DNA of 25,575 nt. Source: Candidatus Bathyarchaeota archaeon. Its GTDB lineage: Archaea > Thermoproteota > Bathyarchaeia > 40CM-2-53-6 > RBG-13-38-9. The translations under genes and the position numbers were made by a program. The stretch lies in NCBI GenBank assembly GCA_023144075.1, contig JAGLGJ010000001.1:1-25575 (forward strand), given 5' to 3'. A model generated the notes under the pieces. It was given only the letters and a program-made list of their open reading frames with translations, was not told the origin of the DNA and made no database searches. Below are positions 15,918 to 23,305 of this stretch, piece after piece (the first letter of the stretch is position 1; each line of letters begins with the position of its first letter).

Positions 15918-15979
15918 TTGAATAAATAGAAGTGGATGAAACTCCTCGATCTAAAGTAAATAGGCGAGATGATCTGCAA

Positions 15980-16276
15980 ATGGTAAGAAAATCTAAAGGA
16001 TATCGTGCAGCTACTAGGGCATTATTCAGGAAGAAGCCTCGCCAAAGAGGTAAGATTGGTTTGAGTAGACTCCTTCAATCATATCAAGTTGGAGATCGTG
16101 TAGTCATAAAAATTGAACCTAGCGTCCACAAAGGTATGCCGCATAAAAGATATCATGGAAAAGTAGGCGTTGTTAAAGAACGTAGGGGTAGAAGCTATAT
16201 GATATCAGTTTCAGCTGGTAAAAAAGAAAAGAGTGTAATTGCACGTCCTGAGCATATAGTGTTATTTAAGGGATGA
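15980..16276 (+). CDS. rpl21e: 50S ribosomal protein L21e (eL21)
   Basis: A 98-residue large-subunit protein. The start MVRKSKGYRAATRALFRKKP matches the family. The KOW-like core is visible as YQVGDRVVIKIEPSVHKGMP, then KRYHGKVGVVKERRGRSY. An in-frame GTG at 15932 would add 16 residues unlike the family, and it lies before the predicted transcription start. The stop overlaps the Rpo4 ATG by four bases. Confidence 0.93.
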   Translation: MVRKSKGYRAATRALFRKKPRQRGKIGLSRLLQSYQVGDRVVIKIEPSVHKGMPHKRYHGKVGVVKERRGRSYMISVSAGKKEKSVIARPEHIVLFKG

Positions 16277-16620
16277 AGCTTATGCCAAGAAAAGTTCTTG
16301 AAAAAAATGAAACCACGATAGCAGAAGCTGGAAAGATACTTGGTCGGGTTAAAGAGGATGAGATGGGGGAATTTCAACGCAGAGTCTTAGAATACACACA
16401 AAAATTTACGAGAATATCGGCAGATAAGGCAAAAAAACTTACTAAAGAGTTGAACTCAAATTTCGAAATTGAGAGAAAAGAAGCTGTACAAGTTGTGAAT
16501 TGCATGCCTGAGACTATTGGAGAGCTAAGGTCTACTTTATCTACCAAGGGGAAAATCCTTTCTACTGAGCAGCTTGAGGCGATGCTCAAGATCATTGATA
16601 AGTTTAGGGAAAAAAAATAG
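16273..16620 (+). CDS. rpoF: DNA-directed RNA polymerase subunit Rpo4 (F)
   Basis: A 115-residue subunit that forms the polymerase stalk with Rpo7. Typical features are an N-terminal EKNETTIAEAGKIL, a helical centre rich in Lys and Glu, and the HRDC-like C-terminal part with NCMPETIGELRSTL and LSTEQLEAMLKIIDKFR. The start may be the ATG at 16273 or the ATG at 16282. L21e-Rpo4 coupling is common in archaea. In many genomes DUF655 and ksgA follow, but here they are about 5 kb away on the other strand. Confidence 0.92.
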   Translation: MKLMPRKVLEKNETTIAEAGKILGRVKEDEMGEFQRRVLEYTQKFTRISADKAKKLTKELNSNFEIERKEAVQVVNCMPETIGELRSTLSTKGKILSTEQLEAMLKIIDKFREKK

Positions 16621-16657
16621 ACGATAAGATTCATATCAATTTATCATCTTACTGAAT

Positions 16658-17206
16658 TTATTCAGGGAGTAGATTTCGTATCATTTCAATTCCGTAATAT
16701 CCACCATAAGCGAAAGCAACTAGCATTACTGTCTTACCAATTATTGAAGCGGCAAGGGCTTTCTTTTTTGGATATTTCATCATACCTAAAGGAATCCATA
16801 TTATATCATCTGGCGAGAATGGTGTTACTGCAAAAAGAAAAATTAGTATGGTGCCATATTTTTCAACTCTAGGCTTCCAAGTGTCGATTCGCTTTCGATA
16901 TTTTTCAGAAATCACATATCTTCCACCCTCACCAATGTAGTAATGGGTGTATTGACCAATTCCAGCACCAATACCCGCTAGTATACCTAGGAAAAGTGGG
17001 TTAAGACCAAGAGCTGGGTCACTCAACAGAAATACGATGATCTGAGGTGGAAAGATCGATATCATAAGAGAACTTGTTCCTATAAATCCAGAGATTAAGG
17101 CTCCAGCATATCCTAGACTCAGTACAAATGAATAAAGACCATGAACACCCACCACTGCAAGTATTGCTGAAATAGTTATTATTATTGTTGCTATGGCAAT
17201 TACCAC
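16658..17206 (-). CDS. VTT-domain (DedA/SNARE-associated-like) membrane protein
   Basis: A 182-residue integral membrane protein with about five hydrophobic segments (roughly 1-28, 32-60, 72-88, 115-135 and 150-172). The VTT signature is seen in IGAGIGQYTHYYIGEGGRY (about 83-101) and the re-entrant AVTPFSPDDIIWIPLGMMKY (about 121-140). In the domain, such prolines and acidic residues are linked to lipid scrambling or small-solute transport. The substrate is unknown. The start is GTG. It lies 36 bases downstream of nicotinate phosphoribosyltransferase, with which it is probably co-transcribed, and converges with Rpo4. Confidence 0.8.
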   Translation of the reverse strand: MVIAIATIIITISAILAVVGVHGLYSFVLSLGYAGALISGFIGTSSLMISIFPPQIIVFLLSDPALGLNPLFLGILAGIGAGIGQYTHYYIGEGGRYVISEKYRKRIDTWKPRVEKYGTILIFLFAVTPFSPDDIIWIPLGMMKYPKKKALAASIIGKTVMLVAFAYGGYYGIEMIRNLLPE

Positions 17207-17242
17207 TAGTTTGTTCAGAGTCTTTCGCCTACGTGAAAGCTT

Positions 17243-18430
17243 TCATAAGTTAAATTGTTCCAGCTGTTTGAGCACATACTGTCTTATCTGTTCTGGCTTC
17301 GGCATATCCTCAACAATCTTACCATTTCTTATTATTGGTTTAAGCATAGGATCGGTTGTCTCTCCACATACAGCACAGTTTGAAGCCTGATTATTAGCCA
17401 GAGATACTTTGTCAGTCATACATTTATTGCATCGCCACACTTGTTTCCTACCACTGAGTTTACCTCTCTTGGCGTCGGGTTTCCCATTCTTTTCTACGAT
17501 ATCTAAAGCAAAATCTATTGTCGGAGCATTACTAATGGAAGTTCCAACTCCAAATCCCACTGCTCCTGCATTAGATAGTTCTTTGATGTTGTTCTCATTC
17601 AATCCACCTGAAACGTAGATCTTTACTTTTTCGTATCCTCTTACATTGAGTTCCCATCTTACTTCTCGAATTAGTTCGGAGAAATCACCTCTTCTAGATG
17701 ATGGCGTATCAAGTCTAACTCCATGTAGTTTTCCTTTGAAGCTCTCTGCGGCCAGTATAGCTTCAGTTTTTTCGTCACTGTATGTATCTACTAAAGCAAT
17801 TCTAGGTATATCTTGAGGCATGACTTCATCGAAAGCCTTCCAAGCTTTGATTTGACTATCAAAAGATATGATGAGAGAATGAGGCATTGTTCCTATTGGC
17901 TCTTTATTGATTGTGTCAGCCCCAGATAGACTTGAAACTCCGTCTAAACCTCCGATATATGCTGCTCTATCAACCATTTTGGAAAGTCCTGGGTGGACTC
18001 TTCTTATACCAAAAGATATCACCATTTTGTCTGAAGCTGCTTTGCGAACTCTTGCTGCTTTTGTAGCTATACCTGAAGAATGACAGATTAACCCAAGAAG
18101 TGGGGTTTCAAGATGACAGAAATTCCTGTAATCTCCTTCAATGCTAAGGATAGGAAGACGTAAACCATTGACATCACGTTGTCTGAATATTGTTCCCTCG
18201 TTAAATGAATAGATATTTACAGGTAAATCTTCGAAAAGATATGCAATTTCATCAATACCACATAGTACAGCCCACGGCCAGGAATTAGGTAATGCGCCAG
18301 CTGTAGCCTCCATTACAACATCGATTTTTCCTACTTTTGCCGAAAGGATTTCTTTGGTCCTCATGAAGTAAACATCAGTTGTTCTCCCCTTCTTGATCTC
18401 TTCATCAGATGAAAGATGAAATCTTCCCAT
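17243..18430 (-). CDS. Nicotinate phosphoribosyltransferase with C-terminal zinc-knuckle domain
   Basis: The first salvage step to NAD: nicotinate plus PRPP gives nicotinate mononucleotide. The product has 395 residues. Core motifs include GRTTDVYFMRTKEIL, GTIFRQRDVNG, IEGDYRNFCHLETPLLG (substrate site), SFGIRRVHPG and YVSGGLNENNI with GVGTSISNAP (phosphate binding). The C-terminus carries CNKC and CAVC pairs; a four-cysteine zinc knuckle is known in an archaeal homologue from Thermoplasma. The ATG at 18430 gives MGRFHLSSDEEIKKG, the normal family start. A TTG at 18469 would add 13 residues. Confidence 0.9.
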   Translation of the reverse strand: MGRFHLSSDEEIKKGRTTDVYFMRTKEILSAKVGKIDVVMEATAGALPNSWPWAVLCGIDEIAYLFEDLPVNIYSFNEGTIFRQRDVNGLRLPILSIEGDYRNFCHLETPLLGLICHSSGIATKAARVRKAASDKMVISFGIRRVHPGLSKMVDRAAYIGGLDGVSSLSGADTINKEPIGTMPHSLIISFDSQIKAWKAFDEVMPQDIPRIALVDTYSDEKTEAILAAESFKGKLHGVRLDTPSSRRGDFSELIREVRWELNVRGYEKVKIYVSGGLNENNIKELSNAGAVGFGVGTSISNAPTIDFALDIVEKNGKPDAKRGKLSGRKQVWRCNKCMTDKVSLANNQASNCAVCGETTDPMLKPIIRNGKIVEDMPKPEQIRQYVLKQLEQFNL

Positions 18431-18508
18431 AACTAGATCATTTCCTCTCAGAACTTTGATTGAATTCAATTATCAATTAATTATCTAGAAGTCGAAAGGG
18501 CGAGGATG

Positions 18509-18516
18509 TTTAAATA
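18509..18516 (+). promoter_or_regulatory. Candidate TATA box for htpX
   Basis: TTTAAATA lies 44-51 bases upstream of the HtpX ATG in the divergent gap with nicotinate phosphoribosyltransferase. Expected initiation is near 18538, giving a leader of about 22 bases that includes GTGAT. Confidence 0.45.
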
Positions 18517-18559
18517 GATTAATCTTGGTTCTTTATCTTGCAAAAATAGTGATAAGATT

Positions 18560-19525
18560 ATGACTCTGCTGAAACTTCGCATGTCAATTATTGGAACAGT
18601 TGCATTATTGATAGCTATCTCAACATTATTTTTCACAATTATTTTAAGTATTGTTGGGGTCACAAATATTGTCGCCCTAATATTTTTCGTAATCTTATTC
18701 AACATAGTCCAATGGCTCCTAGCTCCTTATCTGATAAATTCAATGTATCAAACCAAAGAAGTGCCCAAATCAGATAAACTATACAGCATGGTTGCACGAC
18801 TTAGCCAGAAACTTGATCTTAAAATGCCAAAAGTCATGATAGCAAATATGCCTATTCCAAATGCATTTGCTTATGGTTCACCTATTGCAGGGAATAAGGT
18901 AGCAGTGACTAAAGGACTACTCAATGAACTTGAAGAAGAAGAGATCGAAGCAGTAGTTGGTCACGAGCTCGGCCACATAAAAAATAGAGATGTACAGGTA
19001 ATGATGTTTGCCTCAATATTACCAGCAATATTCTATTTTATTGGATTCTCATTCATGATGTCTTCATTTTATGGGGGAGCTAGACAAAGGCAAGGTGGAG
19101 GTGCAGCACCAATCCTTATCGGAATGGGTTGCATGGCAATTTATTGGATCCTGACACTTTTTACACTCGGTCTAAGTAGATTACGAGAATATTATGCCGA
19201 CAGAAGAAGCTGCTCTATTGTAGATGATGGACCACGGAAACTTTCAGAAGCATTGGCAAAGATTGTATCATCAAGTAGTAAGCTGAAACATAGCCGTAAA
19301 ACAAAAAGCAATCTTAACAGCTTCAAAGCTCTATTTATCGAAGATCCAGATAGCGCTGATCGAGACGAGGTTGCCATATCAGAAGCTAGAATGTTCAAAA
19401 CAGATCAACAGCTAGTGAATAAGATATTGGCAAAGAAGGTTAGCTCAACTGATAGGTTACTAGAATTATTGTCAACGCATCCAAATATAGTTAAGCGCAT
19501 CCAAACTTTACAGAAATTGCCTTAG
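18560..19525 (+). CDS. htpX: Membrane-bound zinc metalloprotease HtpX
   Basis: An M48-family protease that degrades misfolded membrane proteins with its active site facing the cytoplasm. The 321-residue protein has two N-terminal membrane segments (about 8-34 and 37-59). The catalytic VGHELGHIKN has zinc ligands H135 and H139 and catalytic E136. Two more hydrophobic segments follow (about 150-170 and 183-204), then the third zinc ligand E210 in RLREYYADRRS. A standard, intact HtpX. A T6 run after the stop may end transcription. Confidence 0.93.
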   Translation: MTLLKLRMSIIGTVALLIAISTLFFTIILSIVGVTNIVALIFFVILFNIVQWLLAPYLINSMYQTKEVPKSDKLYSMVARLSQKLDLKMPKVMIANMPIPNAFAYGSPIAGNKVAVTKGLLNELEEEEIEAVVGHELGHIKNRDVQVMMFASILPAIFYFIGFSFMMSSFYGGARQRQGGGAAPILIGMGCMAIYWILTLFTLGLSRLREYYADRRSCSIVDDGPRKLSEALAKIVSSSSKLKHSRKTKSNLNSFKALFIEDPDSADRDEVAISEARMFKTDQQLVNKILAKKVSSTDRLLELLSTHPNIVKRIQTLQKLP

Positions 19526-19542
19526 ATTCTCCTGTTCTCTCA

Positions 19543-19548
19543 TTTTTT
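19543..19548 (+). terminator. T-run after htpX, possible archaeal terminator
   Basis: A run of six T lies about 17 bases after the HtpX stop, where the gene meets the convergent nitroreductase; a second TTTT follows. Archaeal termination often needs only T-rich non-template tracts. No stem precedes it, so the call is weak. Confidence 0.3.
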
Positions 19549-20141
19549 CAACTGATTTTCCCTATTGGAATTATATAAAGTGGTTTTTCTTCCGGATTGA
19601 GATTGAGAATCTGAACTACTTTTTCATCATGAAATGCTCCAACAGTGACAACCCCAAGATTAAGAGCGGTTGCTTGTAGACAGATATTTTGAGCAGCGTG
19701 TCCTACTTCTATGTGAACATATCTGACCCCACGGTCACCATATTTGCCAGTTGTCCGCTCATATATTGCCGTAATAACAATATTGATAGCGGCTTTTTCA
19801 ACCCAATCTTGTCCTAATGCAGCATCAGCAATATCAGATCTTTGGTCGCCATCAACAGTTTTCAGTAGATTATTTTCTATTGGCATATAATGATAAACTC
19901 CTGCTTCCAGACCTTCCACATCTCCAACAACCAAATACAATTCGAGAGGATAAAAACCCCCAGCAGAAGGCGCAGTTCTCAATCTTTTCTCATGTGTTAT
20001 ACCTTGAGCCGACCACAATATCTGTGATATCTCATCTAATGTTAATGGGTCCCCGCTATATTCTCTTGTTGACCTCCTTTTCAACAAAGCTTCTTCCATT
20101 GAAAAACTACTTTCATGTGATGGTTCAGGTAGAGATATCAA
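19548..20141 (-). CDS. SagB/ThcOx-type nitroreductase-family flavoprotein
   Basis: A nitroreductase-fold FMN oxidoreductase. From the TTG at 20141 it has 197 residues. The FMN phosphate site is KRRSTREYSG (21-30), the SagB-like run TAPSAGGFYPLELYL is at 56-70, and VEVGHAAQN-like IEVGHAAQNICLQATALNLG is at 144-163. Nitroreductases use NAD(P)H or other donors; SagB/ThcOx members can oxidise azoline rings. No azole peptide or cyclodehydratase gene is nearby, so the substrate is unknown. The true protein is probably longer: the same frame continues upstream for 45 codons encoding a basic then hydrophobic membrane anchor, but without a start codon (see the next entry). A membrane-anchored cytochrome c gene lies immediately upstream. 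Confidence 0.82.
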   Translation of the reverse strand: MISLPEPSHESSFSMEEALLKRRSTREYSGDPLTLDEISQILWSAQGITHEKRLRTAPSAGGFYPLELYLVVGDVEGLEAGVYHYMPIENNLLKTVDGDQRSDIADAALGQDWVEKAAINIVITAIYERTTGKYGDRGVRYVHIEVGHAAQNICLQATALNLGVVTVGAFHDEKVVQILNLNPEEKPLYIIPIGKIS

Positions 20142-20280
20142 AACATTTGAAATGAATGTTGAGGATGTATTTACTTGGTTTCCACCTTTATGCCAGAGTG
20201 CAGCATATAGTAATATTGAAATGAAGATGATTGATGAAATGAATATTATTCCAATTATTTTCCTTTTCGATTTTTTTCAC
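20142..20280 (-). other. Frame-disrupted N-terminal membrane-anchor leader of the SagB-like gene
   Basis: In the nitroreductase frame, upstream codons read KKSKRKIIGIIF, then a long hydrophobic stretch ending LLYAALW, then a polar linker into SLPEPSHE. This is a textbook N-in membrane anchor. No ATG, GTG or TTG occurs in this frame; a TGA precedes the two lysines. A GTG at 20280-20278 followed by A7 (20277-20271) is one base out of frame. With A6 it would read GTG AAA AAA TCG and continue in frame. GAGAGG overlaps this site. Explanations are a homopolymer sequencing error, slippage on A7, or a recent frameshift. Confidence 0.65.
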
Positions 20281-20376
20281 CTCTCACTTGGTGATTATTG
20301 ATATAATCTAAAAATATGCTCTTTTCTAGGATTATTAGTTAGTATTTCATTTAACTTAGAAACAGTATAGGTCTAC

Positions 20377-20730
20377 TTAGGATTTCAAATACTCTATTAT
20401 TGCAGTAATTTCTTCAGGGGTTAAAACTTTACCCCATGATGGCATACCCTTTTCTGGTCTCCCCCTCTCGATCGCCGTTCTATTGACATTTTTTGCTGAT
20501 AAAGTGGGAGCTTGACTAGGTTTTTCGGGGAGCGGTACCATACGTTTCTCACCGTGGCATACAACACAGTTACCTTTGAACAATTCCTCTCCATTTATTA
20601 TTCCGGGTACAGATGTTGTAAATGACGGAGAATTTGATATTTCAGAATCAAATGAATCATAAAAACAGTAATAATATACAACTGACAACATTATGATACT
20701 AATTAAAACTACTATGGTTAACTGTCTCAT
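20377..20730 (-). CDS. Membrane-anchored monoheme cytochrome c
   Basis: A 117-residue class I c-type cytochrome. An N-terminal hydrophobic helix (about 4-22) acts as an uncleaved anchor, or possibly a signal peptide. A Ser/Thr-rich linker leads to the heme-binding CVVCH (C55, C58, H59). The probable sixth ligand is M96 in EKGMPSWGKVLTPEEI, followed by the closing helix ITAIIEYLKS. The domain should lie outside the membrane and shuttle electrons. It precedes the SagB-like gene on the same strand with a 96-bp gap. No cytochrome c maturation genes are in the window. The electron donor and acceptor are unknown. Confidence 0.9.
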   Translation of the reverse strand: MRQLTIVVLISIIMLSVVYYYCFYDSFDSEISNSPSFTTSVPGIINGEELFKGNCVVCHGEKRMVPLPEKPSQAPTLSAKNVNRTAIERGRPEKGMPSWGKVLTPEEITAIIEYLKS

Positions 20731-20807
20731 CTATGACGCCACACTAGTGATAATACAATTAATTTTGAATTCTTACAATCATTTTAATATTTTTTAAATC
20801 TAGAAAA

Positions 20808-20813
20808 TTTAAA
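20808..20813 (+). promoter_or_regulatory. Candidate TATA box for the amidohydrolase-cofG-cofH operon
   Basis: AAATTTAAAGG, with a TTTAAA core, lies 65-70 bases before the amidohydrolase ATG in the divergent gap with the cytochrome gene. Initiation near 20837 would give a leader of about 41 bases. This leader holds a six-codon ORF (20861-20881) whose TGA overlaps the gene's ATG. Confidence 0.4.
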
Positions 20814-20877
20814 GGAAACCAATAAACAAAAAAGGGGCTGTCATAATCTTTTTTCCTTCAATGGTTGAAAGTCCACA

Positions 20878-22101
20878 ATGAGAATTCTGATAGAATCACC
20901 TTTCTTATTGGCTGGAGATAACTTAGATCTCTTCAAGAATGCATATGTATTAATAGATAATGAACTGATTGCGGAAGTCGGAACTGGGGAAAGACCTCAA
21001 GCTGAGAAGAAAATCTCATTTAAAAACGAGTTAATCATTCCTGGTTTGATTAATGCTCATGTTCATATTGGAGACTCTGCATTCAAAGACCAAGGACTTG
21101 AAAAATCTGTTAGTGAACTCTTTAAACCTCCAAACGGTTTGAAACATAAGCTATTAGAACATACTGAAACAAAGATATTGGTACAAGCAGTAAAAGATAG
21201 CCTCAATGATATGTTGCGTTGTGGGACCACAACTTTTGCAGACTTTCGGGAAGGATCAATAAAAGGAGCACAAATACTACTTGAGGCCCTAAGAAATAAT
21301 AGCATAAGGGCTTTAATCTTGGGCCGTCCAGATCATGTTTTTAGTAAATCCCAAATAGAAAAAAATCAAGGTAAAATTCCATCAAATTCTCTAGCTCAAC
21401 TAAATGAATTGCTTGATTTGACACAAGGTCTAGCTCTAAGCAGTCCTAATGATATGACTGATGAAGCAATGCGACAACTTGCAGACCTTGCCATAAAATA
21501 TAACAAATTTAGAGCGATTCATGCCTCTGAAGCGCCGAATTCGAAAGATATCTCTGTTGAAAGAAGTGGTCTCACAGAGATAGAGAGGGCTATTAGATTT
21601 TTTAACGTTAACCTCCTCGTTCATTTGACCTATGCTTCGAGAGAAGATTTGGATAAAGTGGCTAAAGAAGAAACACCTGTTGTTATATGTCCAAGGGCAA
21701 ATGCGTCCCTAGGTCTAAAGCTCCCGCCTATTACCAAAATGCATGACCTTGGCATTACAGTGTGTTTAGGTACAGATAATGTAATGATTAATCAACCAAA
21801 TATGTTTAGAGAAATGGAATTCACTTTAAAGGCATATCGAATTGAGAGAGCTTCAAGCCAATATCCTAGCCCGAGAGATATCTTATGTATGGCTACGATT
21901 AATGGAGCCAGAGCCTTGGGGATAGGTCACAAAACAGGTTCCATAAAAGAAGGAAAATCAGCAGATCTTGCTATCATTAATATGAATAAAAATCTCAGAA
22001 ATGTTAATGATATTTACTCAGCACTTGTACACAGGACAGGAGCAGAAGATATTCTGACTGTTCTTTTGAGAGGCAAATTTTCTTATGGTTACAAAATATA
22101 G
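20878..22101 (+). CDS. Metal-dependent amidohydrolase, deaminase-like, coupled to CofG
   Basis: A 407-residue amidohydrolase-superfamily enzyme of the cytosine deaminase/TRZ-ATZ type. The metal ligands are visible: H61 and H63 (INAHVHIGD), H215 (AIHASEAP), H249 (LLVHLTYAS) and D300 (CLGTDN). E218, three residues after H215, is the acid typical of hydrolytic deaminases with one zinc. An FREGS run at 123-127 and CPRANASLG at 271-279 also resemble this group. The start of cofG lies 17 bases inside its end, so it is translated together with the F420 genes. Candidate substrates are 5'-deoxyadenosine (a radical-SAM by-product) or the ribityl-pyrimidine precursor used by CofG/CofH. Neither can be decided from sequence. 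Confidence 0.85.
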   Translation: MRILIESPFLLAGDNLDLFKNAYVLIDNELIAEVGTGERPQAEKKISFKNELIIPGLINAHVHIGDSAFKDQGLEKSVSELFKPPNGLKHKLLEHTETKILVQAVKDSLNDMLRCGTTTFADFREGSIKGAQILLEALRNNSIRALILGRPDHVFSKSQIEKNQGKIPSNSLAQLNELLDLTQGLALSSPNDMTDEAMRQLADLAIKYNKFRAIHASEAPNSKDISVERSGLTEIERAIRFFNVNLLVHLTYASREDLDKVAKEETPVVICPRANASLGLKLPPITKMHDLGITVCLGTDNVMINQPNMFREMEFTLKAYRIERASSQYPSPRDILCMATINGARALGIGHKTGSIKEGKSADLAIINMNKNLRNVNDIYSALVHRTGAEDILTVLLRGKFSYGYKI

Positions 22102-23305
22102 AATTGAATATTCTTCGATTCCATATTCTCATAATAAAATCGATGAAATATTGAATAAAGCTCGAGGTGGAGTACAACCGGAAAAAGATGAAGCTATTTT
22201 ATTAATCAAATCACATAGACGTGACCTCAGGAAGATAGTCTCAGCCGCATCCGATATTAGAGAAAAAGTAAAAGATCGGCAAATAACCTATTCAAAGAAT
22301 GTTTTCATACCTCTAACAAATATGTGTCGAAATGAATGCGCCTATTGTGGTTTCAGAAAAAACCCAACAGATCCTGAAGCTAGAATATTGACTACAGAAG
22401 AAATAATGAAAATTGTAAAAATTGGTGAAGAAGCTGGATGCAGAGAAGCCTTATTTGTTATGGGTGAGAGGCCAGAGGTTATCTATCCAAAAGCTAGAAG
22501 TCAATTGAAGAAATATGGTTATTCAACAATCATAGACTACCTTAAAGATATGTGTGAAATGGTAATTGAGAAAACACAACTTATACCACATAGCAATTTA
22601 GGAATTCTTAAAAAAGAAGAATTGAAAACTCTGAAACAGGTCAACGCAAGTTTAGGTTTGATGTTAGAGAGTTCAAGTATAAGACTATGTAATAATGGTG
22701 AACCACATCAACTTAGCCCTGGAAAAGATCCACGTCGAAGATTAGAAACAATAGAGAAAGCTGGAAGCCTCAAAATACCATTTACAACCGGCATTTTAAT
22801 AGGAATTGGCGAAACGCTCGACGAACGTATCGATTCATTATTTCACATAAAGCGATTAAATGACAAATACAACCACATTCAAGAATTAATAATTCAGAAC
22901 TTTAACTCACAACCTAATACAGCAATGCAGAATTATCCTGAACCTCAACTAGATGATATAGTAAAAACTATTGCTGTAAGCCGTATCATCTTTCAAGGAA
23001 GCATAAATATTCAGGCACCACCAAATCTGCTTCCTGGGACTTACAAATCAGTTTTGGAAGCAGGCATAAATGATTGGGGAGGAATTTCGAATATTACATA
23101 CGACCATATAAATCCACATGCGCCTTGGCCCGATATAGAAGATCTAAGGGCATTAACAATGAAGGCTGGTTTTAGTTTAAAGATGAGATTACCGGTTTAT
23201 CCAGAATATATAAGAAAAATTAGTGGATTTTTACCAAAGAAACTTAAACACAAGATTACATCACAAGTTGATGATGAGGGATTCGTGCGAGAGGACAAGT
23301 TTTGA
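22085..23305 (+). CDS. cofG: FO synthase subunit CofG (radical SAM)
   Basis: With CofH it makes FO, the deazaflavin chromophore of coenzyme F420, from tyrosine and 5-amino-6-ribitylamino-uracil; CofG performs the ring-closing step. The 406-residue protein binds its [4Fe-4S] cluster through CRNECAYC (C81, C85, C88). CofG-specific runs include LFVMGERPE, ASLGLMLESSSIRL, TGILIGIGETLDERIDSL and the late NPHAPWPDIEDL. The start overlaps the amidohydrolase end by 17 bases and the stop overlaps CofH by four, so the three genes form one tight operon. Confidence 0.94.
   Translation: MVTKYRIEYSSIPYSHNKIDEILNKARGGVQPEKDEAILLIKSHRRDLRKIVSAASDIREKVKDRQITYSKNVFIPLTNMCRNECAYCGFRKNPTDPEARILTTEEIMKIVKIGEEAGCREALFVMGERPEVIYPKARSQLKKYGYSTIIDYLKDMCEMVIEKTQLIPHSNLGILKKEELKTLKQVNASLGLMLESSSIRLCNNGEPHQLSPGKDPRRRLETIEKAGSLKIPFTTGILIGIGETLDERIDSLFHIKRLNDKYNHIQELIIQNFNSQPNTAMQNYPEPQLDDIVKTIAVSRIIFQGSINIQAPPNLLPGTYKSVLEAGINDWGGISNITYDHINPHAPWPDIEDLRALTMKAGFSLKMRLPVYPEYIRKISGFLPKKLKHKITSQVDDEGFVREDKF

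Noticed and set aside
16623..16651. Bidirectional terminator hairpin between rpo4 and the VTT gene (TAAGAT...ATCTTA)
   Set aside because: The stem is only 6 bp, AT-rich, with a 15-base loop and no T-run. It could easily be chance.
17237..17246. Palindrome GAAAGCTTTC at the end of the nicotinate phosphoribosyltransferase gene
   Set aside because: A 10-base perfect palindrome with no spacing or repeats elsewhere, overlapping coding sequence; no evidence for an operator.
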